Below, piece after piece: positions 51,798 through 60,355 of a stretch of 64,000 nucleotides of DNA. This DNA is from an uncultured Bacteroidales bacterium. Lineage in GTDB: Bacteria > Bacteroidota > Bacteroidia > Bacteroidales > Bacteroidaceae. Location: assembly GCA_902802265.1 (NCBI GenBank), contig CADCLN010000003.1:62001-126000 (forward strand), written 5' to 3'. Below the pieces are notes generated by a model. It saw only the letters and a list, made by a program, of their open reading frames with translations, was not told the origin of the DNA and did no database searches. Both the position numbers and the translations under genes were made by a program. Numbering within the stretch: position 1 is the stretch's first letter; every line of letters starts with the position of its first letter.

Positions 51798-53845
51798 TCG
51801 TCTTTAACTCTTCTTAAAACCACAGCCGAGCGAGCTGGGATGTACAGCTTGAGCCAGCCTTTGTGGTCTTTTTCGTAGATGGGGTCGTAGTTGGTGAAGT
51901 GGCGGATGGAATCGTCGGTCAGGTTGTTACCGCCGAAGGCTCGGTTGTCTGTATTCAGCACCACGTCGTAGCCGCCTTCCGGCACGATGAAGCCGTAGTC
52001 GGTGAACGACTGGCTGGGGTTGAAGTTGAAGACGAAGAGCAGTTCGCCACGGGTGTAGGCCAGTATCTGGTCGCCGTCGTTGTGCCAGATTTCCTGTACG
52101 GGTGTCTTCTGGATGTTCTTCTCCGACTTCAGCACTTCGAGCATAGCCTGGTCGAAGTCGCCCAGATAGTGGTAGCACAGTTCGTGGTTATCAACCAGGT
52201 TCCACTGGCGGCGTGCATATTTGTAGCTCCATCCGTTGCCTTCGCGTGGGAAGTCTATCCATTCGGGGTGTCCCCATTCGTTGCCCATGAAGTTGAGGTA
52301 AGCGCCGTTCAGCGTGCTGGCCGTCACGAGGCGAATCATCTTGTGCAGCGCTATGCCTCGGTTAGCCATGAAGTTCTCGTCGCCCTTCTTGAAGTGCCAG
52401 TACATATCGGCATCGATGAGCTGGAAGACTACAGTCTTGTCGCCCACCAGAGCCTGGTCGTGGCTCTCGGCATAGGTCACGGTCTTCTCGTCGGCACGGC
52501 GGTTGGTCAGTTCCCAGAAGATGCTCGACGGTTTCCAATCCTCGTCCCTGCGCTCCTTCATCGTCTTGATCCAGTAGTCGGGCACATTCATCTGCATACG
52601 GTAGTCGAAACCGAAGCCACCGTCCTTGAACGGAGCTGCCAGTCCTGGCATACCGCTGACTTCCTCGGCAATGGTGATGGCCTTGGGGTTGACCTCATGG
52701 ATGAGGACGTTGGCTAAGGTAAGGTAGCAGATGGCATCATCGTCTTCTGCGCCGTTATAGTAATCGCCGTAGCCGCCAAAGGCTTGACCCAGTCCGTGGT
52801 TGTAGTAGAGCATGGACGTGACACCATCGAAGCGGTAGCCGTCAAAGTGATATTCGTCAATCCAATACTTGCAGTTGGAGAGCAGGAAGTGCAGCACCTC
52901 GTTCTTGCCGTAGTCGAAGCAGAGCGAATCCCACTGGTTGTGCTCGCGACGCGGACCGCCGTGGAAATACTGGCTGCCATCGCCGGCAAAATTGCCCAAG
53001 CCCTCCAGCTCGTTCTTCACAGCGTGGCTGTGCACAATGTCCATGATGACAGCCATGCCCATCTGGTGTGCCTCGTCGATGAGTGCTTTCAGTTCTTCGG
53101 GCGTACCGAATCGGCTGCTGGCAGCAAAGAAGTTGCTCACGTGGTAGCCAAAGGAGCCGTAGTAGGGATGCTCGGCAATCGCCATAATCTGGATGGCGTT
53201 GTAGCCTTCCTTCTTAATGCGCGGCAGGATGTTGTCCTTAAATTCCGTATATGTGCCCACCTTCTCGGCATCCTGTGCCATACCGATGTGGCACTCGTAG
53301 ATGAGCAGCGGAGCCGTGTCGGGCTTGAAGTTCTTCTTCTTCCATTGATATGGTTCGGCAGGAGCCCACGCCTGTGCCGAGAAAATCTTGGTTTGGTCGT
53401 CCTGCACCACGCGGTTAATCCAGGCAGGGATGCGTTCACCCTCGCCGCCGTTCCATTTCACTTTCAGCTTGAACAGGTCGCCATGCTTCATCTGCTTGTC
53501 TGTAAGCTTCAGCTCCCAGTTGCCGTACTTCAGAGCCTTCATCTTGTACTTCGGGTTCTCCTGCCATCCGTTGAAGTCGCCGATAACATAAATCTCGGTG
53601 GCGTTAGGAGCCCATTCGCGCAGCACCCAGCCTTTTTCCAGCTTGTGCAGACCAAAGTAGAGGTAGCCGTCGGCAAATTCGCTCAGCTTCATTTTGCCGT
53701 TCTGTGTCAGGTCATTCAACTTCCATACGGCATGGTCGTGCCGTCCGCGGATGGCGTCTTCGTAAGGTTCCAGCCATGGATCATTCTTTACCAGCCCGAT
53801 GTGCTTCACTGCAGGGGTCTTAGTGCTTTTCTTTGTCGTTGCCAT
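51794..53845 (-). CDS. glgB: 1,4-alpha-glucan branching enzyme, eukaryote-like
   Basis: A 683-residue GH13 enzyme with an N-terminal CBM48 (GYLYFGLHKLEKGWVLREWA) and a barrel. Catalytic motifs: DIVHSHA, DGYRFDGVTSMLYYNHG (nucleophile Asp), TIAEEVSGMPGL (acid Glu) and YAESHDQALVGDK. The phrases AIAEHPYYGSFGYHVSNFFA, SRFGTPEELKALIDEAHQMG and LANVLIHEVNP follow eukaryotic branching enzymes (GBE1) much more closely than the E. coli GlgB. It forms alpha-1,6 branches in glycogen. It is preceded by A/T-rich 7-nt repeats and followed by a coupled DUF6057 gene. Confidence 0.95.
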   Translation of the reverse strand: MATTKKSTKTPAVKHIGLVKNDPWLEPYEDAIRGRHDHAVWKLNDLTQNGKMKLSEFADGYLYFGLHKLEKGWVLREWAPNATEIYVIGDFNGWQENPKYKMKALKYGNWELKLTDKQMKHGDLFKLKVKWNGGEGERIPAWINRVVQDDQTKIFSAQAWAPAEPYQWKKKNFKPDTAPLLIYECHIGMAQDAEKVGTYTEFKDNILPRIKKEGYNAIQIMAIAEHPYYGSFGYHVSNFFAASSRFGTPEELKALIDEAHQMGMAVIMDIVHSHAVKNELEGLGNFAGDGSQYFHGGPRREHNQWDSLCFDYGKNEVLHFLLSNCKYWIDEYHFDGYRFDGVTSMLYYNHGLGQAFGGYGDYYNGAEDDDAICYLTLANVLIHEVNPKAITIAEEVSGMPGLAAPFKDGGFGFDYRMQMNVPDYWIKTMKERRDEDWKPSSIFWELTNRRADEKTVTYAESHDQALVGDKTVVFQLIDADMYWHFKKGDENFMANRGIALHKMIRLVTASTLNGAYLNFMGNEWGHPEWIDFPREGNGWSYKYARRQWNLVDNHELCYHYLGDFDQAMLEVLKSEKNIQKTPVQEIWHNDGDQILAYTRGELLFVFNFNPSQSFTDYGFIVPEGGYDVVLNTDNRAFGGNNLTDDSIRHFTNYDPIYEKDHKGWLKLYIPARSAVVLRRVKDE

Positions 53846-53861
53846 ATTTTTATAGTTAAGA

Positions 53862-53940
53862 GTTAAAAGTTAAGAAGGTGAAAATGGTAAAAATAGTAAA
53901 TGGTAAATGGTAAATAGTAAATGGTAAATAGTAAATAAAG
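53862..53940. repeat. 7-nt GGTAAAT/AGTAAAT tandem repeats
   Basis: The gap between the YhcH-like gene and glgB is mostly made of GGTAAAT and AGTAAAT units in 7-nt register (about 53905-53938), next to GTTAAGAGTTAAAAGTTAAG. On the minus strand, toward glgB, this is an ATTTACC-rich leader. Confidence 0.75.
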
Positions 53941-54384
53941 TTATGCTTTAACCTTAAAGATTACTTTCTTGATTTCTGCTGCTTCACTGACGCAAGGAGC
54001 ATGACCGTCCTCTGGGAAGAAGATGGCAAACTGGCCAGGCTTCAGCGTGACGTAGGTCTGGGCCAGTCCTGGGTAGAACGTGATGTCCTTCTCGGCGTTG
54101 TACTCCGCTGCGGGCAGTAAGGTGCGAGGGGTATAGCCCATGGTTTCGGGCACGTTGAGAGGAATCTGGATGTCAATCATCTTGTTGTGTGTCTCGATGC
54201 GTGCCTGTTCGGGTGTTTTGCCCTTCGAAGTGTTGTAGTTGACGAAAAGGTCTGTGCCCTGAATCTGGACCTTTCCAGGTTCCTGGGCATTGAGGTCGGT
54301 GTGCTGAATGTATTCAACCACCTTGGGGAAAAGCGGGTTGAGTGCTGCGTAGAGACCCAAGTTCTCGATAGTGTCGATAATCAT
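53941..54384 (-). CDS. YhcH/YjgK/YiaL-family protein
   Basis: A 147-residue single cupin-like domain of the DUF386 family. Landmarks are KVQIQGTDLFVNYNTSKGKT and the phrase PGQFAIFFPEDGHAPC with a conserved His near the end. E. coli NanQ (YhcH) acts as a sialic acid anomerase, while others are tied to sugar acid metabolism; the sugar here is unknown. It lies 36 bp after the monophosphatase gene and before glgB. Confidence 0.9.
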   Translation of the reverse strand: MIIDTIENLGLYAALNPLFPKVVEYIQHTDLNAQEPGKVQIQGTDLFVNYNTSKGKTPEQARIETHNKMIDIQIPLNVPETMGYTPRTLLPAAEYNAEKDITFYPGLAQTYVTLKPGQFAIFFPEDGHAPCVSEAAEIKKVIFKVKA

Positions 54385-54420
54385 AAGTAAAAAGAGGTTA
54401 GCAGTTATAAATATGTTTTA

Positions 54421-55221
54421 TTAAATCACACTCTTCAGCGTTTCTATCATTTCGGCGTGGACCCGTCCGTTGGTGGCCAACACCTGCTGGCCTTCTGTCC
54501 AGCTGTCGCCTCCTGCGTAGTCGGAAATGTGTCCGCCGGCTTGTTGCAAGATGAAGGCTCCGGCACAGACGTCCCAGGGTTTCAGGTATGATTCCACATA
54601 GGCGTCGAACCGTCCGCAGGCTACGTAGCACAGCTCGGTTTCGGCTGAACCCAGGTTGCGAATGCTGGCGCAGTTGCCGTAGTAGTATCTGACCAGCCGC
54701 TGCATCACGGGCGACCATTCTGCTACATTGTAGGGATAGCCGAAGCACAAGAGTGAGTCGTTCACGCAGGCAGTCTTGCTCACCTGGATGGGTGTGCCGT
54801 TCAGAAAGGCTTTCGACCCTTTATAGGCCCAGAACATTTCGTCTTGGGCCACTTCATAGACCACGCCCAGCAAGGTTTCTCTGCCCTGACGCAGGCCGAT
54901 GGCCACACAGTAGGGAGCCACGCCGTGCAGAAAGTTTGTGGTGCCGTCCAGCGGATCGACCACCCAGGTGTAGGGATGGGTCTGGTCGTTGGCTGTGGTT
55001 TTCTCTTCGGTGAGGAATCCCGCTTCGGGCAGAATGTCCTTCAGGTTGCTCACGATGAGCTGTTCGGTCGCCTTATCTACATAACTGACGTAGTCGTGTG
55101 CCCCCTTCTTTTCTATCCGGCTGGAGTCGAAGTCCTTGAGCATTGCACGAATCTGGTTTCCGGCCTTCCTTGCGGTGAGGCTCACCTTCGTGGCTATCAG
55201 CTGTAGTTCTGTATCGTTCAC
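54421..55221 (-). CDS. Inositol-monophosphatase-family phosphatase
   Basis: A 266-residue enzyme if the GTG at 55219-55221 is used, 4 bp after the MORN gene; an in-frame ATG 81 bp upstream would overlap the MORN gene and add an unrelated sequence. Motifs: FLTEEKTT with the metal-binding Glu, WVVDPLDGTTNFLHG, and KPWDVCAGAFILQQAGG. The family includes inositol, 3'(2'),5'-bisphosphate nucleotide and histidinol phosphatases; the substrate is not settled. A mRNA shared with the MORN gene and YhcH is likely. Confidence 0.9.
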   Translation of the reverse strand: MNDTELQLIATKVSLTARKAGNQIRAMLKDFDSSRIEKKGAHDYVSYVDKATEQLIVSNLKDILPEAGFLTEEKTTANDQTHPYTWVVDPLDGTTNFLHGVAPYCVAIGLRQGRETLLGVVYEVAQDEMFWAYKGSKAFLNGTPIQVSKTACVNDSLLCFGYPYNVAEWSPVMQRLVRYYYGNCASIRNLGSAETELCYVACGRFDAYVESYLKPWDVCAGAFILQQAGGHISDYAGGDSWTEGQQVLATNGRVHAEMIETLKSVI

Positions 55222-55225
55222 GGTC

Positions 55226-56347
55226 TTATTGTACGATTTGCAGTCTGCCTTTACTGTAATATCCCTTGCGGATGATGGTTCCGTTGTGGTTTTTCTCCAC
55301 AAAGTAGCCGTCCTTCAGGTCGTTCACGTAAGTGCCCTCGAAGCGCACGCCGTCGGCGGTCTCTTCTACACACTTGCCATCTTTCATGCCATTCTTGAAG
55401 TGCCCCTTGAACTTTGACCCGTCCGACATACGGAGCACACCTTCGCCGTGCATCATTCCGTCGTGCCACTCACCGTCATACACATCGCCGTTGGCTCCTA
55501 CATATTTGCCGCGGCCGCTCTCTTTGTCGGCAATCCAGCTGCCTTCATACTTGGAGCCGTCTGGCCAGGTGTAGGTGCCGACGCCCTCCATCAGTCCGTT
55601 CTTGAACTGGCCGATGTACTTGCGCTTATCTACGTAGGTGAAGATGCCCTGGCCTGTGCGCTCGCCGTTGAGGTAGTCGCCCTCATACTTGTCTCCATTC
55701 GTGAAGATGTAGATGCCTTTGCCGTGCATCAGGTCGTCCTTCCAGCCGCCGACATACTTGTCTCCGTTGGCATAGATGAAGGTGCCCGTGCCGTTGCGCA
55801 TATCATAGAGCATATCGCCGCTGTAGCTGCTTCCGTCGCGCCAGTCATAGACGCCCTTGCCCGACTTCTTATCGTCCTTCCATCCACCTTTATAATAAAT
55901 GCCGTTGGCCCAGGTGTATGTGCCTTCGCCGTCGCGCTTGTCCTGCTTCCAGGTGCCCACATATTTGTCACCGTTGAAGTAGTACATCGTGCCCTGGCCT
56001 TCTTGGTAGTCGGTGTACCACAGGCCGTCGTACTTGTTGTTGTTCGAGAAATAGTAGATGCCGTGCCCATGCTGGTGGTCCTGGTGCCAATCGCCCTCGT
56101 AGCGTTCACCGTCGGCAAACTGATACACGCCGTAGCCCTGGCGCTTGCCTTTCACATATTCACCCTCGTAGGTGTCGCCGTTCACAAAGGTTGTCTTACC
56201 TTTGCCGTTGGGCTTGCCGCTTTCCAGGTCGCCGTAGTATGTAGCCTTGTCCTTGGGGAATGTATAGTTGCCAATCGAAACCTTCTGCGCAGAGGCAGCA
56301 GAAGCAAAGAGAAGGCAACCGAAAAATAGATATTTATATAGTTTCAT
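55226..56347 (-). CDS. Secreted MORN-repeat protein
   Basis: A 373-residue protein with a signal peptide (LFFGCLLFASAASAQ) followed by about fourteen consecutive MORN repeats of 23 residues, of the form YEGDW..G..HGxGxYxFxxG.KY (for example YEGEYVKGKRQGYGVYQFA). The repeats form a long beta meander. In Bacteroidetes such proteins are exported and of unknown role, probably as protein- or lipid-binding scaffolds. A TAAATTTG promoter lies 26 bp upstream. It heads a run to IMPase, YhcH and glgB on the minus strand. Confidence 0.9.
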   Translation of the reverse strand: MKLYKYLFFGCLLFASAASAQKVSIGNYTFPKDKATYYGDLESGKPNGKGKTTFVNGDTYEGEYVKGKRQGYGVYQFADGERYEGDWHQDHQHGHGIYYFSNNNKYDGLWYTDYQEGQGTMYYFNGDKYVGTWKQDKRDGEGTYTWANGIYYKGGWKDDKKSGKGVYDWRDGSSYSGDMLYDMRNGTGTFIYANGDKYVGGWKDDLMHGKGIYIFTNGDKYEGDYLNGERTGQGIFTYVDKRKYIGQFKNGLMEGVGTYTWPDGSKYEGSWIADKESGRGKYVGANGDVYDGEWHDGMMHGEGVLRMSDGSKFKGHFKNGMKDGKCVEETADGVRFEGTYVNDLKDGYFVEKNHNGTIIRKGYYSKGRLQIVQ

Positions 56348-56372
56348 AAGTAGTCGCGTTTAGAATCGACCA

Positions 56373-56380
56373 CAAATTTA
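56373..56380 (-). promoter_or_regulatory. -7 element for the MORN gene
   Basis: CAAATTTA on the plus strand reads TAAATTTG on the minus strand, matching TAnnTTTG; it is 26 bp before the start codon. Confidence 0.55.
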
Positions 56381-56485
56381 TAAGTTTTTTCCCGAACAGT
56401 CGCTAACGATTAAGTTTTATTATGTTTTTTGAGCAGTGTTTTAAAAAAACAACAGCCTTTCGTTGTAAAAATCGCCCGAAAAGCG

Positions 56486-56493
56486 TACCTTTG
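56486..56493 (+). promoter_or_regulatory. -7 element for the TonB-dependent receptor
   Basis: TACCTTTG followed by CGCCC; TTG at 56463-56465 lies 20 bp upstream. The leader is about 45 nt and shows no cobalamin or other riboswitch fold. Confidence 0.7.
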
Positions 56494-56542
56494 CGCCCGC
56501 TTTTCAGCAAACATTTATTATTAACCCCTTAAAACATCTTTT

Positions 56543-58663
56543 ATGTACAAAAGACAACTGAAGCTGAAGGCAGCACCCATCTGCTGGCACCAGTTCACGC
56601 GCCACAAAGATGCCATCTTCCGCAGCCTCGGCAAGGAAATCCGCATCGGCGTGCTCTCGGTGTCAACCCTCACCTTTGCCGCTCCGCAGAGCGCCACGGC
56701 CCAGACGGTCATGCGCCCTGCACAGCAGACAGGCGAAGAAGGCATCAGCCTGGAGGAAGCAGAAGTGACTGCCCAGCGCGTCCCGCTCCCACTGGAGCAG
56801 ACCGCACGCATCGTCGGCGTCATGACGAGAGAACAAATCAAGGATTGCCCTGCGCAATCGGTCAACGACCTGCTTAAGTTCGCCGCTGGAGTGGATGTCC
56901 GCCAGCGCGGCAGTTTTGGCATTCAAACGGACATCAGCATCGGTGGCGGAACGCCCGACCAAATCATTCTGCTCCTCAACGGTGTGAATTTTTCCTCGCC
57001 CCACACTGGGCACTTGGCAGCAGATTTCCCCTTCAACATCGACGACATCGAGCGCATCGAGATTCTACAAGGCGCAGCCAGCCGCGTCCTGGGCACCAGC
57101 GCCTTCTCCGGAGCGATTAACATCGTCACCCGTCAGCGTCCGGCAAAGCCGCTCGGAGGCACTGTTTCCATGCAGGCGGGGTCCTTCGGTACGGCCGCCG
57201 CAGAAGGTTCGTTCCGCGCCGCCAAGGGTTCGTTTTTCAGCAACCTCTCCACGGGCTACCGCCGCAGCGACGGGGCTACGCCGAACAGCGGTTTTACGCG
57301 GTTCAACGCCTATTGGAACGGCGGCACTTCCACACAGGAGGCCGACTTCCGCTGGCAAGCAGGACTGAGCCGGCAGGACTACGGAGCCAACACTTTCTAC
57401 AGCGGCAAATTTCCCGACCAGTATGAAGAAAACCGCCGCTACCTGCTCAGCCTCTCGGCTCGCACCAAGGGGCGCATCCAGCTGCAGCCCTCAGTCTATT
57501 GGCAACGGTCCTACGACCATTATCAGCTGGTACGCGGACTTTCGCCCACGCAGGAAAACTACCACCGCTCGGATGTCTATGGTCTCAGCCTCCACGCACA
57601 GACCCAGTGGCAGCTGGGCATCACAGCCCTCGGCGCAGAAGTGCGCAGCGAAGGCATCCTCTCCACGGCTCTCGGCTTGCCGTTGGCAGATGGCCAGCAG
57701 GTTGACATCCCATGCAGCGACCGCCAATACACCAAGCGCGACCAGCGCACCAACGTGTGCTACTACCTGGAGCATGATATATTATTAAAAGATGTGACCA
57801 TCAGTCTCGGCATGATGGCGAACATGAATTCGGGCCAGGACCATCGCTACCGCCTCTACCCAGGTGTCGATGTCAGCTACCGCCCCACTCCCCACCTCAC
57901 CCTGTTTGCTTCCTGGAACATGGCGCAACGGATGCCGACCTTCACCGACCTCTATTATAAAAGTCCCACGCAGGTGGGCTACGCGCAACTCAGCCCAGAG
58001 CGCAGCAACGAGTTCAGCCTGTCGGCCAAGTGGCGAACCACGGGGCTGCAAACCAGTCTGCGCACCTACTACCGCAGGGAAACAAACATGATTGACTGGG
58101 TAATCCCTGCCGACTCGGTAGCCAAGTACGGACGCGGCCAGTACACCACATACCACGCCACGAACCTCTCCATCGACAACATGGGCGTGACGGCCTCGGC
58201 CAGCGTGAAGTTCCCAGAGTTTTGGGGCAGCCAAAGCATCCTGCGCGACCTCACCCTGCAATACAACTACATCCACCAAGTGCGCCACGACGACGTAGCT
58301 CTCGACGACAGCTACTACGGACTGAACTACCTGCACCACAAGCTCGTAGCCTCTCTCACCATTCAGCCCATCCGCCGTCTTTCCGCTACCCTCACCTACC
58401 GCCTTCAGGACCGCATGGGCTCCTACTACGAGTACGACGCAGACCACCCCACCGTGAATGCCCTCGGCTGGCAGACACAGCCCTTCCTCGGAAAGTCGTC
58501 CTACAGCCCGTTCTCTCTGTTGGACCTCCACCTGCAATGGACCACACGCCGCTACGAACTTCAAGCCACCCTCAGCAACCTCACAAACCATCGCTATGTG
58601 GATTTTGGCAATGTCCTGCAGCCAGGCTTCTGGTTCATGGCTGGTGTGAAAGTGAAGCTATAA
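56543..58663 (+). CDS. TonB-dependent outer-membrane receptor (BtuB-like)
   Basis: A 706-residue receptor. The N-terminus is unusual: about 40 basic residues (WHQFTRHKDAIFRSLGKEIR) come before the hydrophobic signal core (IGVLSVSTLTFAAPQ), a long lead seen on a subset of Prevotella TonB receptors. A TonB box-like region at about 70-80 (EEAEVTAQRVP) leads into the plug (about 85-200: VNDLLKFAAGVDVRQRGS, GGTPDQIILLLNGV, IEILQGAASRVLGTSAFSGA), then a 22-strand barrel with the terminal LQPGFWFMAGVKVKL. Short plug and size resemble BtuB and colicin receptors; the ligand could be cobalamin, iron chelate or another small molecule. Confidence 0.85.
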   Translation: MYKRQLKLKAAPICWHQFTRHKDAIFRSLGKEIRIGVLSVSTLTFAAPQSATAQTVMRPAQQTGEEGISLEEAEVTAQRVPLPLEQTARIVGVMTREQIKDCPAQSVNDLLKFAAGVDVRQRGSFGIQTDISIGGGTPDQIILLLNGVNFSSPHTGHLAADFPFNIDDIERIEILQGAASRVLGTSAFSGAINIVTRQRPAKPLGGTVSMQAGSFGTAAAEGSFRAAKGSFFSNLSTGYRRSDGATPNSGFTRFNAYWNGGTSTQEADFRWQAGLSRQDYGANTFYSGKFPDQYEENRRYLLSLSARTKGRIQLQPSVYWQRSYDHYQLVRGLSPTQENYHRSDVYGLSLHAQTQWQLGITALGAEVRSEGILSTALGLPLADGQQVDIPCSDRQYTKRDQRTNVCYYLEHDILLKDVTISLGMMANMNSGQDHRYRLYPGVDVSYRPTPHLTLFASWNMAQRMPTFTDLYYKSPTQVGYAQLSPERSNEFSLSAKWRTTGLQTSLRTYYRRETNMIDWVIPADSVAKYGRGQYTTYHATNLSIDNMGVTASASVKFPEFWGSQSILRDLTLQYNYIHQVRHDDVALDDSYYGLNYLHHKLVASLTIQPIRRLSATLTYRLQDRMGSYYEYDADHPTVNALGWQTQPFLGKSSYSPFSLLDLHLQWTTRRYELQATLSNLTNHRYVDFGNVLQPGFWFMAGVKVKL

Positions 58664-58711
58664 TCCATCTTTCCTGAAACGAAAAATCAATAATACTTTG
58701 CACAAAACTTA

Positions 58712-58795
58712 AAACATCGGCGATGTTTCTACAAACAACGCCGATGTTTCTGAAAACAACGCCAATGTTTTTAAAAACAACGGCGTTGTTTTAAG
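58712..58795. repeat. 21-nt tandem palindromic array (AAACAWCGSCGATGTTT)
   Basis: Four units of 21 nt start at 58712, 58733, 58754 and 58775; the shared ATGTTT or TTGTTT falls at 58723, 58744, 58765 and 58786, always 21 apart. The first unit is AAACATCGGCGATGTTT, an 8-bp inverted repeat around one base, and the last AAACAACGGCGTTGTTT is equally perfect, so the arms changed together. Four spacer bases separate the units. Confidence 0.85.
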
Positions 58796-58914
58796 TTTTC
58801 ACAACTGTGTGAAGAAGTTTTGAGCCTGTCCCATGCATTCCTGTTTTCAATGCCCGAAAACAGAAAGAACTGCAATCCCCGTGCAAAAAACTTGCAGCAT
58901 TGAAATAAAACCAC

Positions 58915-58922
58915 TATCTTTG
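58915..58922 (+). promoter_or_regulatory. -7 element for the C1 peptidase gene
   Basis: TATCTTTG followed by CGCAA; TTG at 58892-58894 is 20 bp upstream. The ATG is 35 bp downstream. Confidence 0.7.
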
Positions 58923-58957
58923 CGCAATTTTATTGCAATAAAGTACACCGAAGACTT

Positions 58958-60337
58958 ATGAAAAATCTCATCACGCTCTCATTGCTGTCGCTGTCAATCA
59001 ATGCGATGGCGCAGGGAAACATCACACCTGACATGCTCAGGAAGTATGAAAAACAGACGCAGCTCACAGCCGCGGAACGTGCCATCAGCAATGCGTTGGC
59101 GGCAGGACCTGTGTCGGGGCTGGCGCTGAACCAAGCCAACCAGGTGGAGCAAGACACTTATTTCAGCAACTCGGTGCCTTCGAAGGGCATCACCGACCAA
59201 AAGTCGTCGGGCCGCTGCTGGCTGTTCACGGGGCTGAACGTGCTCCGCGCCGAAATGATGAACAAGCACAGCCTCAGGGAGATGGAATTCTCGCAGAACT
59301 ACCTCTTCTTCTACGACCAGCTGGAAAAGGCTAACCTCTTCCTGCAAGCCATCATCGACACGCGCGACAAGTCGATGGACGACCAGACGGTCATCTGGCT
59401 CTTCCAGAATCCGCTGAGCGACGGCGGCACTTTTACCGGCGTTGCCGACCTGGTGAACAAGTACGGACTGGTGCCCGTAGGGGTGATGCCCGACAACTAT
59501 ACGGCTAAGAACACGGCGCAGTTTACCACTTTCCTGAAGCGCAAACTGCGTGAAGACGCCATCCGGCTCAGAGAGGGCAAGCCCTCGGACAAGCAGCTGC
59601 AGCAGATGAAAGAAGAGCAGCTGGGCGAAATCTACAAGATGCTCGTGGTGGGACTGGGCAAACCCGTCGAGAAGTTCAAGTGGGCACCGAAGGACAGTAA
59701 TGGCCGCTACGTGTATGAACCCGAAGAATTTACTCCGCAAGAGTTCTACAAGAAATATTTCACAGCAAACCTGCAGACGGATTTCATCATGCTGATGAAC
59801 GACCCTACGCGTCCCTACTGGAAGACGTATGAAATACAGTACGACCGCCACACCTACGACGGTCACAACTGGCTGTACCTGAACCTGCCGATGAAAGAAA
59901 TCAAGGAGTGCGCAATTGCCAGCATCAAGGACTCCACGATGATGTATTTCTCGTGCGACGTGTCGAAGTTCCTCGACCGCACCAAGGGCATTGCCGACCT
60001 GCGGAACTTCAACTACGACGACATCTTTGGGGTGAAATTCGGCATGAACAAGAAGCAGCGCATCATGAGCTACGACTCTGGCTCCACCCACGCCATGACG
60101 CTGAAAGCCGTTGACTTGGACGAAAAGGGACGCCCCCTGAAGTGGGAGGTGGAGAACTCCTGGGGCCAGTCCAGCGGACACAAGGGCCACATCATCATGA
60201 CCGACGAGTGGTTCGACGAATACATGTTTCGCCTGGTGGTCAACAAGAAGTATCTCAGCGAGGCCATCCTGAAGGCTGCCCAGCAGAAGCCCACATTGCT
60301 GCCCTGCTGGGACCCCATGTTCAGCAGCGAGGAATAA
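58958..60337 (+). CDS. Exported C1B papain-like aminopeptidase (bleomycin-hydrolase type)
   Basis: A 459-residue protein with a signal peptide (ITLSLLSLSINAMAQ). The papain-type catalytic Cys87 is in DQKSSGRCWLFTGLN, the His in GSTHAMTLKAVD and the Asn in VENSWGQSSG, the typical spacing of bleomycin hydrolase/PepC. Unlike cytoplasmic PepC it is exported, as is common in Bacteroidetes homologues, and lacks an obvious propeptide. It trims peptides in the periplasm, and pepT and further hydrolases lie next to it. Confidence 0.92.
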   Translation: MKNLITLSLLSLSINAMAQGNITPDMLRKYEKQTQLTAAERAISNALAAGPVSGLALNQANQVEQDTYFSNSVPSKGITDQKSSGRCWLFTGLNVLRAEMMNKHSLREMEFSQNYLFFYDQLEKANLFLQAIIDTRDKSMDDQTVIWLFQNPLSDGGTFTGVADLVNKYGLVPVGVMPDNYTAKNTAQFTTFLKRKLREDAIRLREGKPSDKQLQQMKEEQLGEIYKMLVVGLGKPVEKFKWAPKDSNGRYVYEPEEFTPQEFYKKYFTANLQTDFIMLMNDPTRPYWKTYEIQYDRHTYDGHNWLYLNLPMKEIKECAIASIKDSTMMYFSCDVSKFLDRTKGIADLRNFNYDDIFGVKFGMNKKQRIMSYDSGSTHAMTLKAVDLDEKGRPLKWEVENSWGQSSGHKGHIIMTDEWFDEYMFRLVVNKKYLSEAILKAAQQKPTLLPCWDPMFSSEE

Positions 60338-60355
60338 TATAGTAAAAGAAATGAG

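Larger units (their letters stand above)
58664..58957. other. Repeat-bearing gap before the C1 peptidase gene
   Basis: A 294-bp region with the 21-nt array (58712-58795) and, further on, the promoter of the peptidase gene. The TonB receptor has no clear separate terminator, so the array, with its hairpin-forming units, may act as one. Confidence 0.5.

Noticed and set aside
56348..56542. Cobalamin riboswitch before the BtuB-like receptor
   Set aside because: The leader after the promoter is only about 45 nt and shows no B12-box-like sequence.
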